64,000 bases of DNA, taken from Holophagaceae bacterium. GTDB taxonomy: Bacteria; Acidobacteriota; Holophagae; Holophagales; Holophagaceae. A program made the position numbers and the translations under genes. Of this stretch, positions 18,608-28,669 are shown piece by piece; within the stretch, counting starts at the first letter, position 1, and the number at the start of each line of letters is the position of its first letter. The stretch lies in assembly GCA_025361125.1 (NCBI GenBank), contig JANYBM010000140.1, forward strand, positions 46,474 through 110,473, read 5' to 3'. The notes beneath the pieces were generated by a model. The model was given only the letters and a program-made list of their open reading frames with translations, did not search any database and was not told the DNA's origin.

Positions 18608-21600
18608 ATGGATTTCGAATGGCAGGATACTCTAAGAACCAGATTAAACAGGAATATGCGCGTGGGGGATTTCCAGGGGACCGATCGAATCCATATCCGC
18701 CGGAGCATCGGAGCCGGTTCCTTCGGCATGGTCTTCGAAGCTTATGATCAGGATCGCCAAGCCGTGGTGGCTTTGAAGACGCTCACCAACGTCGGCCCCG
18801 AAGCCCTTTATCAATTCAAGCAGGAATTCCGGGCCTTGGCAGACATCTCCCATCCGAATCTTGTGGGCCTTTTCGAACTCGGCAGCGACGGCGATCGCGC
18901 GTTCTTCACCATGGAACTCATTGATGGCCTACCCTTTTCCATCTGGGCCAGGAATGAAGCCCTGTCTACCCATCCTTTAATGAGCAGTAGCCGAAGCGAA
19001 CACACTTCTGGAACGGAGTTGAAAGGCCAGGCCGAAAACAACTTTTCGGATAGCATTTCCCACCCCATCTCCGGGGAAGAACCCACGCTGTTCGCTGACG
19101 TCAGCGCTTCGGGACCCGTGCTCGAAGCCTCAGGCGCCAAAGCCCTGCGCGATCCAGCACGCCTGCGCGCTGCCCTCCGCCAGCTGGTCGGCGGTGTTTC
19201 CGCCTTGCACGCTTCTGGGAAACTGCATCGGGATCTGAAATCCAACAACGTGCTGGTGACCGCAGCGGGCCGTGTGGTGGTCCTGGATTTCGGATTGGTG
19301 CTGGACATTTCGCCCAATGAAGCCTGGGCGATGGGCCTGCCGCCAAAACTAGTGGGGACACCCTCGCACATCTCGCCCGAACAGGTGGCAGGCCAGCGCG
19401 CCACCGAAGCCAGCGACTGGTACGCCGTAGGCGTGATGCTTTACGAATCCCTCACGGGTCGCCTGCCCTTTGCGGGCTCGCCGATGTCGGTGCTCCAAGC
19501 CAAACAAGAGATGGATCCACCCCACCCAGCCTCCATAGCCCCTGGGGTTCCAGATGACCTGGACAAAATTTGTATGGCCTTGCTGCACCGCGACCCCAGC
19601 CTGCGCCCGAGCGCCCTGGAGCTGATGGAGCGACTGGGGCAACTAGGAGCCGAAAAAAATGGAGAATGGAGGGAATCCGGCTCCCATGGTCTGCGGAAAC
19701 CTTTTGTGGGGCGGCAGAAGGAAATTGATACTTTGCAGGAAGCTTTCGAATCCACCCTTCGAGAAGAACCAAGCTCCGTGTTGCTGCACGGCAGCTCTGG
19801 CATCGGGAAGAGTTTTCTCGTAAGGCGATTCCTTCGCTCAGTGCAAGAGGGCTACCCTCGCGCCATCGTGTTGTATGGCCGCTGTTACGAGCAGGAATCA
19901 GTCCCCTTCAAGGCCGTGGACAGCCTGATTGATGGCCTCAGCCAGGTGCTGCGATTCATGCCTTCGGTGGAGACGGAGCCTCTGCTGCCCCGACATATCG
20001 GAGCTCTTGCAAAACTTTTCCCGGTGCTCCAGCAGGTTCCATCCATCGCACGGGCAAAGGCTCGAAGCACGGAGTCCCTGGATGCCCTGGGGACCCGCCA
20101 ACGTGCCTTTGGCGCCCTTCGAGCCCTGTTCTCGCGCCTGGCGGATCAACGCCCCGTGGTGCTGGCCCTTGATGATCTTCAGTGGGGAGACTTGGACAGC
20201 GTGGCCCTGCTAGGGGAATTGCTCAGGGCTCCCGATCGCCCAGCGTTCCTGTTGGTGGCTTGCTATCGCCGCGAGGAATCCCAGACCAGCCCCGCCTTGT
20301 TGGAATTGCTGCCCCTATTGAAATCGGGACGCCACCTGGATCTACCGATCGAGCCGCTGGATGTTGAAGCCTCAGCCCAATTGGCTATTTCGCTCATGGG
20401 ACCTGGACAATCCGACCAGGAAAACCGGGCCAGGGGCATCGCCGATGAAGCCGGTGGAAACCCGCTTTTCATCAGTGAATTAGCCCGCCATTCAACTTTC
20501 ATGGGGACACTGCCTGTTCCTGGAGTCACTGACCTGGAACGGTTGCTGCTCGCCCGTGTTTCGACACTTCCCGAAAATTCACGACGGGTCCTGGAACTTC
20601 TCTCCGTGGCGGGCTATCCCCTGCCCTGGTCTGCGGTGCGGCGCGCGGCGGAGGTGGGACCAGGAGGCGCGGATCCCTTCCCACCCTTGAGAGCGGCTCA
20701 TTTGGCCCGCGCACAGGGCACCACTCATCATAGAACGCTGGAGCTCTATCATGATCGCGTGGGAGAAGTGGTATCCCGGAGTCTCAGTGCCAGCCACGTC
20801 ACACGACACCACTTGAGCTTGGCCAAAGCACTGGAACAGAGCCCTGGCGCAGATCCTCAAGCATTGGCACTCCATTATCTAGCCGCTGGTGAACGCGGAA
20901 AGGCCGCCAGTTTTTCTTCCAGCGCAGCGGATCTCGCAGCCGCAGGGTTGGCTTTTGAGCAGGCGGCGGCTCTCTATCAGCAGGCCATCAGTCTGCGGGA
21001 AAGGGGTGATCCATCACTCCAGGATTTACGGGTCAGGTTGGCCAAGAGCCTGGTGAATGCGGGCCGGGGCTCCGCGGCAGCGCAGGTCTTTCTGGAAGCC
21101 GCATCTCATGGGGACTCACCTGCCCACCGTGTCTGGCGCCGCCGGGCCGCGGAAGAATTCTTTCGCAGCGGCCACCTGGAAGAGGGCCTCACCACTACTC
21201 GCCAAGTGCTCGCTTTCATAGGGGTCCGAATCCCCGCCACGCCCACCGGAGCCCTGGTTTCACTCCTCTTCAATCGCCTTCGTCTTGGCCTCCGGGGGCT
21301 CAAATTCACCGAGCGGAACGCCGAAGAAATACCGGCCGAATTGCTCGATCGAATTGACACGTTGTGGTCCGTGACCATGGGGCTCGGTGCTTTCGATTTC
21401 ATCAGGTCTGCAGACTTTCAGGCTCGGCAACTGCTCCTGGCTTTGGAGGCCGGGGAACCCTATCGGCTGGTGCGGGGACTCGCCCATGAGATGGCACTGC
21501 GGTCCGCTGGCAGCGGCAGTAGCGACCTCAACGCCGCGCGGCGCATCCAAGCCACCACCATGGCCCTGGCCGAGCGTTTCGGCCAGCCGGAACCCCTGGC

Positions 21601-22492
21601 GCGAGCTTACATTGGAGCTGGCATCGCAGCCTTGGTGACCGGCCGTTGGCGTTCCTCGGTCGACTGGCTGGAAAAAGCTGAAGGGATCCTGCAGACAAGC
21701 TGTACCGGCGTGAGCTATGAGATTCACACCGCGCAGTTCTTCGGGTTGATGGCAAACATCGTGATGGGCCAGCTCCGTCAGGCAACCGAGCGTTATCCGG
21801 AATTGCTGGCGGAAGCTGAGGATCTCGGGGATGTGCTGATGGTGGCGAATCTTCGGATTGTGGGTTGGAACATTCATCTGGCGGCGGATGCTCCGAATTT
21901 TGCTGAAACGGAACTGTCACTGGCCTTGGAAGGCTGGCCTGAGACAGGTTTTCTGACTCAGCATTTCCATCGTCTGATAGGCCAGGCTTCGGTTCATCTT
22001 TACAAGGGCCAACCCAGAGCCGCACTGGATTTCGTGGCAGCCCAATGGCCCGCCCTGAAGCGCTCCCACCTATTGCGCTCCCAAGGCGCAAGAATCGCTT
22101 GCGTTGAACTTCGGGCACGCTGCCTGTTGGCAACGGCCGCCGTGGAGCCCGCGAACCGAACGAGTCTTATCAAGGAGGCTCGCCGCGATATTCGAGCCCT
22201 CCTAAAAGAGCCCTCAAACAATTCCAAAGCCCAGGCCTTGAAGGACCAGGCCGTGGCCTTGGCGCTGGAAGGTTACAAGGACGAAGCCCAGGCTCGCTTG
22301 GTGGAAGCAGAAATCTCACTGAAAAATGAAGGCATGGCCACCCACGTTCAATCGGTGCGGTGGCTGCGCGGGCACCTCATCGGCAATGCCCAGGGAATTG
22401 AACTCAAAACCATGGCAACCGACGCCTTGCTTGATGCCGGCTATCGCAATCCCGAGGCCATCGCCCGGCTGTTCGTGCCTGGGATCGCCTAG
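18608..22492 (+). CDS. Serine/threonine protein kinase fused to AAA/ATPase and TPR-like regulatory region
   Basis: Kinase motifs GAGSFGMVFEAYD, LHRDLKSNNVLV, LDFGL, TPSHISPEQ. AAA Walker A LLHGSSGIGKSF; Walker B-like VLALDDLQWGD; long alpha-helical C-terminus. Start is uncertain (ORF opens at 18578; Met at 18656 also possible). Confidence 0.88.
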   Translation: MDFEWQDTLRTRLNRNMRVGDFQGTDRIHIRRSIGAGSFGMVFEAYDQDRQAVVALKTLTNVGPEALYQFKQEFRALADISHPNLVGLFELGSDGDRAFFTMELIDGLPFSIWARNEALSTHPLMSSSRSEHTSGTELKGQAENNFSDSISHPISGEEPTLFADVSASGPVLEASGAKALRDPARLRAALRQLVGGVSALHASGKLHRDLKSNNVLVTAAGRVVVLDFGLVLDISPNEAWAMGLPPKLVGTPSHISPEQVAGQRATEASDWYAVGVMLYESLTGRLPFAGSPMSVLQAKQEMDPPHPASIAPGVPDDLDKICMALLHRDPSLRPSALELMERLGQLGAEKNGEWRESGSHGLRKPFVGRQKEIDTLQEAFESTLREEPSSVLLHGSSGIGKSFLVRRFLRSVQEGYPRAIVLYGRCYEQESVPFKAVDSLIDGLSQVLRFMPSVETEPLLPRHIGALAKLFPVLQQVPSIARAKARSTESLDALGTRQRAFGALRALFSRLADQRPVVLALDDLQWGDLDSVALLGELLRAPDRPAFLLVACYRREESQTSPALLELLPLLKSGRHLDLPIEPLDVEASAQLAISLMGPGQSDQENRARGIADEAGGNPLFISELARHSTFMGTLPVPGVTDLERLLLARVSTLPENSRRVLELLSVAGYPLPWSAVRRAAEVGPGGADPFPPLRAAHLARAQGTTHHRTLELYHDRVGEVVSRSLSASHVTRHHLSLAKALEQSPGADPQALALHYLAAGERGKAASFSSSAADLAAAGLAFEQAAALYQQAISLRERGDPSLQDLRVRLAKSLVNAGRGSAAAQVFLEAASHGDSPAHRVWRRRAAEEFFRSGHLEEGLTTTRQVLAFIGVRIPATPTGALVSLLFNRLRLGLRGLKFTERNAEEIPAELLDRIDTLWSVTMGLGAFDFIRSADFQARQLLLALEAGEPYRLVRGLAHEMALRSAGSGSSDLNAARRIQATTMALAERFGQPEPLARAYIGAGIAALVTGRWRSSVDWLEKAEGILQTSCTGVSYEIHTAQFFGLMANIVMGQLRQATERYPELLAEAEDLGDVLMVANLRIVGWNIHLAADAPNFAETELSLALEGWPETGFLTQHFHRLIGQASVHLYKGQPRAALDFVAAQWPALKRSHLLRSQGARIACVELRARCLLATAAVEPANRTSLIKEARRDIRALLKEPSNNSKAQALKDQAVALALEGYKDEAQARLVEAEISLKNEGMATHVQSVRWLRGHLIGNAQGIELKTMATDALLDAGYRNPEAIARLFVPGIA

Positions 22493-22503
22493 GACTTCAC
22501 ACG

Positions 22504-25443
22504 CTAAAACCTGTACCTCACCCCGACCTGCAATTGCCGCTTGGGGCCGTAGCGCGTTGGAGTTCCATACTTTGGTGTAAAGGAGGCAAGGTCGTTCTGA
22601 ACTTGGTGAACGTTCTGAATTTGGGCCACGTTCGAGCGGTTGAATAAGTTGAAGACATCCAACATCAGTTCCAGTTTTGAGCTGGCGAAAGGAATCGTTC
22701 GCGCGACCCTCAGATCCACCGTCGCGATGGAAGGAGTGGTTTCCGAATTGCGACCGAGGCCCGCAGGTCGGTCAGAGGTGCCATCCCCATCGAGATTGGC
22801 GTCGGAACCCACCAATTGCGTGAAAGGTCGGCCTGAAGCCCAATGCAGAATGCAGCTGAAGGTCCAATCGCGGCGCAACGCCGAACCCTCGTGTCCCGTA
22901 AACCACACCGCGGTGGATGTAAAACGATGGGTCTGGTTTTGCAGGCTCGGGCCCCATTCACTGGAAGGATCAAAGGAGTTTTGGGGGGTGAAATCCGAAG
23001 TCCAGTCCGTAAAGTTATCCTTGGCCTGGGAATGGGTGTAACTCGCATTCAACAGGAATCGTGCATCCAGCTTCCAGGTCCAACCAAGGCTCTGGCCGTC
23101 GTAGTCGGCGCGACCACTACCGTCCACCCGGTTCAGGGTGCTGTAGCGCAAATCAGGTCGTCTAAGCACCGTTTGGCTGGTGGCGGGATTGAAATAGACA
23201 TGATACGCGTTCACGTCCCGCACATTCATAAATCCCTTGGCCTTCGAATGCAGCAACTCCAGGGTGAATTGATGCTGAAGGAACGGATTCCATTCAAGCC
23301 CAAGATTCTCTTGCCACATGGTCGGAAAGGCTACATCCCCAGGCAGGACGAAAGTTGTAGGGCCTGCTGGTAGCGCAGTATAGCGATGATTCTGGGCCAC
23401 GCCATCCGCATTGGCCCAGGTGGGCAAAGGGCCGGTCAAAACGGGATCCAGAAGGGTGCGAATGACGGTTTGTACCGCGCGACCGTTGTAAATCAAGGCG
23501 CCATACACAAGTCCGAGGTTGGTAGGACCGCCGAAGCGCCCCGCGCCCCCGAAAAGGCGCAACGCGGACTTCGCTTGCCAACTGAAGGAGAGCCGGGGAT
23601 GGACCAGACTGGCACTCCATTCCTGCTGGGTGCGAAAGTTGGCCGGATAGTCATAGGCGCCCGCGGGCAGCTGTGTGGGACCCAGTACGGGATCCACTGT
23701 TGAAGGCGGATGTTGCACCGCATCGTAGTCCGCGGTGTCAGGAAAGGGGGGCAACGTTTCCCGCTCGAACCGAAGGCCAAGCTTCAGGAGAAAAGAGGGA
23801 TGCAGTTGCCAATCATCCTGGATGAAAACGGCTTCGCTCTTGCCGATGGCCCGGCCATGGGCATTGCCATAACTTTGCACGAAGGCCACTGGTATACCCG
23901 TTCCCCCAAAAGGGTTGGGTGCAGCGAAAGCCATGAGGGAACTGGCAATGCCAATCTCGGGGATGGCCTGGAACCGGTAGACCCCGGCAAAATTCTGGCG
24001 CACGTTGGCTTCGTTCATCGAGTGCAACAGATCAATGCCGCCCTTGAATGTGTGCTTGCCCCGCACGGTGGTCAGGGTGTCCGCCAGTTGGCTGTAGCGC
24101 GCGTGGGACTGTTGGTCCGCCAGTCGCTGGGTGCCAAACGTGGCGGCACCCAATATCTCCACAAACACACCGCCGCTCGGATCCAGACTGTCAATGCGGT
24201 TATCCCGGTTAGCCACCATCAGGCGGAAATCATTGAACCATTCCGAGCTCATCCATTGGTTCGTAAGCGTGAAGGCCTGATCATGGGTGCTTCGAGACCC
24301 TCCGGCGCTTTTGGCGATGAGGCCGCCCCAGGGGATCGCGTTTTCATCTTTCTGCTGGCCAAACAGAGCACGGAAAGTCCAGTGACTCGATGGGTTTTGC
24401 ACCCAGTCCAAGCGCAGGAAGCCTGAAGTGTCGCCTTCCTGGTAGGACACTTTGCCAGTTTCGAGTTGGAATCCAGCGGCTCGGATGAAGCTGGCCGTCG
24501 TGGAATCAATGCTTACGAAGTTCTCATCCGTGCGTTGCATGCGTTCCACGGCGACAAAGTAGAAAAGCCGGTCTTTTATGATCGGTCCGCCTATGGAAGC
24601 GCCATACTGCTGGCGGTGTTCAGCGCTGGTGGTGGAAGTGGCATCCAGGCTTCCCGATTTGGAGAAATGGAAAAGGGAGCCTTTCAATTCATTCGTGCCC
24701 TGCTTGGTGATGGTGTTCACGATGCCGCCCAGGGCTCTTCCGAATTCTGCCGAGAAGCCGCCGCTGATGACCTGGAATTCCTGCACCGCCTCTTGGCTGA
24801 TGCTGCCTCGAAGGGCCCCGCCACCCAGATCATTATTGTCCAGCCCATCCAACAGAAAATTATTTTGCCGCGGTGTCTTGCCCGCGAAACTGAGGCCCGA
24901 ATCAAGCACGCCATCGCCTGTGGGGAGGTTGCCGATCGCCGCGAAGGGGGTCGTCAGGCTGAAATCCACAAAGCTGCGACGGTTGATCGGAAGGTTTGAA
25001 ATAAGCGCTTCGTCCACCCCCGATGCGACCTGGGTGCGCTCTGAATCCATTGAGGCTTCAACCATCAGGGTTCGATCCGCGATGGCCACAGCGAGTAGCA
25101 GATCCTGTTGGGCGGTACTTCCAACCTGAAGCGCCACCTGGGCCTGAGCTGTAAAACCAGAATTGCCTAGAGCTTTAAGAAAATAGTTGCCAGCGGGCAA
25201 CAAACGAAAGCGATAACGGCCGTCCCGGTCGCTCGTTGTGGTCCAAGTTTCATTCATATCCGCGCGGCGCAAGGCCACCACTGCCCCCGGTACCGGGCTT
25301 CCATTTGACAAGCGGGCCATACCTTTAAGATCCGCGGTGGTAACTCCGGTGCTTTGGGCCACCAGCACCATGGGCAGCGCGGCAAAAAGGATTCCAAGCG
25401 GATAAATAGGGAGAATTGATCTGCCCACGAAGACTCCGACCAC
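22504..25443 (-). CDS. TonB-dependent receptor-like outer membrane protein with N-terminal carboxypeptidase-regulatory domain (Oar-type)
   Basis: N-terminal GMARLSNGSPVPGAVVALRRAD...YRFRLLPAGNYFLKA; plug-like DGLDNNDLGGGALRGSISQEAVQEFQVISGGFSAEFGRALGGIVNTITKQGTNE; C-terminal ...QLQVGVRYRF. Confidence 0.85.
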   Translation of the reverse strand: MVGVFVGRSILPIYPLGILFAALPMVLVAQSTGVTTADLKGMARLSNGSPVPGAVVALRRADMNETWTTTSDRDGRYRFRLLPAGNYFLKALGNSGFTAQAQVALQVGSTAQQDLLLAVAIADRTLMVEASMDSERTQVASGVDEALISNLPINRRSFVDFSLTTPFAAIGNLPTGDGVLDSGLSFAGKTPRQNNFLLDGLDNNDLGGGALRGSISQEAVQEFQVISGGFSAEFGRALGGIVNTITKQGTNELKGSLFHFSKSGSLDATSTTSAEHRQQYGASIGGPIIKDRLFYFVAVERMQRTDENFVSIDSTTASFIRAAGFQLETGKVSYQEGDTSGFLRLDWVQNPSSHWTFRALFGQQKDENAIPWGGLIAKSAGGSRSTHDQAFTLTNQWMSSEWFNDFRLMVANRDNRIDSLDPSGGVFVEILGAATFGTQRLADQQSHARYSQLADTLTTVRGKHTFKGGIDLLHSMNEANVRQNFAGVYRFQAIPEIGIASSLMAFAAPNPFGGTGIPVAFVQSYGNAHGRAIGKSEAVFIQDDWQLHPSFLLKLGLRFERETLPPFPDTADYDAVQHPPSTVDPVLGPTQLPAGAYDYPANFRTQQEWSASLVHPRLSFSWQAKSALRLFGGAGRFGGPTNLGLVYGALIYNGRAVQTVIRTLLDPVLTGPLPTWANADGVAQNHRYTALPAGPTTFVLPGDVAFPTMWQENLGLEWNPFLQHQFTLELLHSKAKGFMNVRDVNAYHVYFNPATSQTVLRRPDLRYSTLNRVDGSGRADYDGQSLGWTWKLDARFLLNASYTHSQAKDNFTDWTSDFTPQNSFDPSSEWGPSLQNQTHRFTSTAVWFTGHEGSALRRDWTFSCILHWASGRPFTQLVGSDANLDGDGTSDRPAGLGRNSETTPSIATVDLRVARTIPFASSKLELMLDVFNLFNRSNVAQIQNVHQVQNDLASFTPKYGTPTRYGPKRQLQVGVRYRF

Positions 25444-25599
25444 AATGTATCAATGAGAATGCGAGGTTCTGTTTTAACACGGACCAAGCGTTGATTTTCT
25501 ATATTGAGCGATCTTAAGTGGGCGCAAAGGGGCAAACCCTTGAATATGAATTTCCAGGTTAGAATCCCCGTGAACCTCTCATGACACCCAGGTGTTTCT

Positions 25600-26859
25600 A
25601 TGCGGAACCCTTTTCGGCTTCTCCCTGAACAGGCACACTTTGCACCTGAGTTGGAACGAGCCATCGTGGATGAGCTTTACAAACGGGCTTGGGGTGCTTT
25701 CGCAGCGCTGATGCTGGTTCTCGCTGTCGCTGGCTCAATCTTGAAGGAAGCGATCCAGCGGCATCCTCCCATTGGCCGGGTACTCATGCTGATGGCCGCT
25801 GTGACCCTGCTCCGCACCTTCAGCCTTGTGCTGCTCCGGAGCCTGCCGAGCCCCCGCTTGCGACTCTGGGGCTTCGTCACCGGGTCCACCTTGATTGCCT
25901 TCGGTTTTGCCGAACTGAACATCATCAGTTTTCCCTACCTTGAACCGCCGGAATTGGCCTTGCTCGGCATGATCGACTTGGGCATCTGCTCTGGCGCTCT
26001 GATGAGCATGGGCAGTAGTTTTCTCACTTACATGCTCTACGTGATCCCAAACGTCGGTTCCATAGCCCTGGTCGTGGCCTTCGGTCCCTCGACCCGTTGG
26101 AACCAAAATTTTCTATTGCTCGGTTGCATCTATCTTGCGGCCCTGATACTCCTGGCCTTCCAGTTCGCCTTGGCCTACAGGCGCGAAATACTCCTGCGCA
26201 TGGAAATGTCTGAGATGGCTCTACGGGACAATCTCACGCAGCTACGAAACCGGCGCGCACTCCTTGAATTCATGTCCCTGGAATCGGAGCAGGTCCTGCG
26301 TTCCTGGAGAATCACACCTGACCCTACCCACCCAAGGCCCGCGTTGAGTCTCGGCATCCTAATGCTCGACCTTGATCACTTCAAAGCTGTGAACGACACC
26401 CATGGCCATCTTGCCGGTGACGCGGTGCTCAAACAGGTGGCGGCCATCCTCACTGAAACCGCCCGCAAACCCGACATGGTGGTGCGCTGGGGCGGTGAGG
26501 AATTCGTCATCGTGGCTCGGGACACCGACCGTAAACCTCCCTCCCGCCTGGCGGAACGGATTCGGGAACAGATAGAACAGCATGTCTTCACCTTGCCCTC
26601 CGGCCAAACCATTCCGGTCACCTGCTCCATCGGCTATTCAGTCTTTCCCTTCGATGAAAAACTGCCTGAGATCCTGACCTGGGAACAGCTCATCTCTGTG
26701 GCGGATTCCGGGATGTACTTTGCCAAGACTCACGGGCGTAACCGATGCGTAGGTGTCATGGTCGGGGATCAGCTCCAGGAAGATTCAAACATCCTGAACC
26801 GTCTTGAACAGAGCCTGGAGCAGACCCAAGTGGATGGATTGGTACGACTCGTGGATTGA
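25600..26859 (+). CDS. GGDEF-domain diguanylate cyclase with N-terminal membrane domain
   Basis: About 6 TM N-terminus; DNLTQLRNRRALLEF, LMLDLDHFKAVNDTHGHLAGDAVL, RWGGEEFVIV (GGEEF). Confidence 0.93.
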   Translation: MRNPFRLLPEQAHFAPELERAIVDELYKRAWGAFAALMLVLAVAGSILKEAIQRHPPIGRVLMLMAAVTLLRTFSLVLLRSLPSPRLRLWGFVTGSTLIAFGFAELNIISFPYLEPPELALLGMIDLGICSGALMSMGSSFLTYMLYVIPNVGSIALVVAFGPSTRWNQNFLLLGCIYLAALILLAFQFALAYRREILLRMEMSEMALRDNLTQLRNRRALLEFMSLESEQVLRSWRITPDPTHPRPALSLGILMLDLDHFKAVNDTHGHLAGDAVLKQVAAILTETARKPDMVVRWGGEEFVIVARDTDRKPPSRLAERIREQIEQHVFTLPSGQTIPVTCSIGYSVFPFDEKLPEILTWEQLISVADSGMYFAKTHGRNRCVGVMVGDQLQEDSNILNRLEQSLEQTQVDGLVRLVD

Positions 26860-26869
26860 GAAAAGGGTC

Positions 26870-28102
26870 TTATGCACTTTCTCCGGCCACAAAGCCCGTG
26901 CTGAAAGCCGCCTGTAGGTTGTATCCCCCCACGGGTCCATCCACGTCCAAGAGTTCGCCACACAGCAACAGATTTTCCCAGGAATGCGCCCGCATCGTAC
27001 GGGCATCCACAGCCTCAAGTACAACCCCGCCCGCGGCAACTTCTCCGCGCTCCAGCGGGACCACTCCGGGTAGACCTAACGGAAAGGCAGTGACCCAGCC
27101 CACCAGTTTGGAGCGGATGCCTTTGGGTAGCTGCTTCAAACGCAGATCAGCTAGCACTTCAGCCCGCCACACTGTGTCAGTTACCCGCTCTGGAACCCAA
27201 CGTTGAAGCCAGTTTTTAGCAGACAGGTGGGGATTTTGAGTCTGTTCATGCTGAAGCTCAAAATCCATTTCAGCTTCGCTTTTACCAGAAAAATCGTAGC
27301 TAAGCCAAGCCCGACCCTGGCGCCGGGCGCATTCGGTCGGACCGCTCAATTCCAATGCGGCGGGGCCACTGATGCCGTTCTTGGTAAAGATGATGTCGTC
27401 CGAAAAGGCACTGATTCTTCGGCCACCTTCTCCTTCCAGCAACCTCAAAGTTCCGTTTCGGAAAGCTATTCCCTCCCAGGTGGGATGCGATGCTTTAAGC
27501 GGAATCGGCGCCAGAGCGGGTCTCCATGGAAGCGTTGCCACACCCAGCTTCTCCAGCCAGCCCGCCACCTCACCCCGGGTTCCTGTTTCCGGGTAGCTCG
27601 CCCCACCGGTAGCAAGAATGAAGGCGTCCGCCTTGAGCAATGTCCCATCTTCCAGCCTGAGGGCTTCTATTCGAGGCGACCTACCCTGCAGGCCAACCAC
27701 CCGGACGCCCGTCCTTACCTGCACACCAGCCCTTTGCATCACCTTCTCAAAAGCCGCCACCACCGCCGCCGCGCTTCCCGGGCGGTCCAAGGGAAACACA
27801 CGGCCATTGTCCCGCACATAGGTTTCGACCCCTTCACGATGCAGGAGTTCCAGCACGTCTGCATTCGTGAAGCAGTGAAACGAAGGCTTCAGAAAACGGG
27901 CCTGCTCCTTGGAAAAGCTTGCCAGCACTGCCTTCACCGACCCATCGTGGGTGATATTGCATTTCCCCCCTCCGCTGATGCGAAGCTTCACGCCAAGCCT
28001 CTGATTGGCTTCCAGCAGCGTCACACGGTGGCCTTTCAAGGCTGCCCGCCAGGCGGCCACCATGCCCGCCGCGCCCCCGCCCACCACGAAGATTGAAGCC
28101 AT
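26870..28102 (-). CDS. NAD(P)/FAD-dependent oxidoreductase, HI0933/BaiN family
   Basis: N-terminal GGGAAGMVAAWRAALKGHRVTLLEANQRLGVKLRISGGGKCNITH; C-terminal LLCGELLDVDGPVGGYNLQAAFSTGFVAG. Confidence 0.92.
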   Translation of the reverse strand: MASIFVVGGGAAGMVAAWRAALKGHRVTLLEANQRLGVKLRISGGGKCNITHDGSVKAVLASFSKEQARFLKPSFHCFTNADVLELLHREGVETYVRDNGRVFPLDRPGSAAAVVAAFEKVMQRAGVQVRTGVRVVGLQGRSPRIEALRLEDGTLLKADAFILATGGASYPETGTRGEVAGWLEKLGVATLPWRPALAPIPLKASHPTWEGIAFRNGTLRLLEGEGGRRISAFSDDIIFTKNGISGPAALELSGPTECARRQGRAWLSYDFSGKSEAEMDFELQHEQTQNPHLSAKNWLQRWVPERVTDTVWRAEVLADLRLKQLPKGIRSKLVGWVTAFPLGLPGVVPLERGEVAAGGVVLEAVDARTMRAHSWENLLLCGELLDVDGPVGGYNLQAAFSTGFVAGESA

Positions 28103-28149
28103 GGTTCAACTATCGCAGGAACCAGATTCCCACATGCGCCGGGCCAATT

Positions 28150-28602
28150 TCATAACCCGAACTGTCTCAGATGATGATCTGTGTGCCGGAAGGCCCATAC
28201 GCGCCAATCGTCGGCTGTCAGCGTTCCGAACACGGCGTGGTTGGGGGGCCAGGCTTCCGGGGGCGCCGTGGCGAGGGCACGGAGTGTTTCCAGGGCGCGC
28301 TGGTGATCTGCCTCGAAGCTGGTGGGTTTCGTGCCCTCCTTCCGCTGATCAATGCGGGCGGGGGCCTTGAAGCCCTTGGGCCAGTTCAGGGGCGCATAAA
28401 GGCCGATCCACTTCATGATGGGGCGCCACCTAGGGGCAGGCCGTTTGCCATCGGGATCCAGCACCGCCGTGGCCGCATCCGCCAGATGGCATACCATTTC
28501 TCCCGCCGTCATGCTGCCCCAGCGGTGGGAAGTCTCAGGTTGAAGCGCTTCTAGGCGAGCGAGTAACTGTGCAAGGGTGGCTGCATCGGCGAGGGTGGGC
28601 AT
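28150..28602 (-). CDS. DUF1569/DinB-like protein
   Basis: HRWGSMTAGEMVCHLADAA ... HAVFGTLTADDWRVWAFRHTDHHLRQFGL; conserved His pattern. Confidence 0.7.
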   Translation of the reverse strand: MPTLADAATLAQLLARLEALQPETSHRWGSMTAGEMVCHLADAATAVLDPDGKRPAPRWRPIMKWIGLYAPLNWPKGFKAPARIDQRKEGTKPTSFEADHQRALETLRALATAPPEAWPPNHAVFGTLTADDWRVWAFRHTDHHLRQFGL

Positions 28603-28669
28603 GAAGATTAGGATGCCAGCGGGGAGTCAACTGTTGCCTGGATACTAACCAGGCTCCTACGAAAAATGG

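Noticed and set aside
21260-21877. 205-aa - strand ORF within the kinase-AAA gene
   Set aside because: Overlaps the well-supported 1300-aa kinase frame; no motifs.
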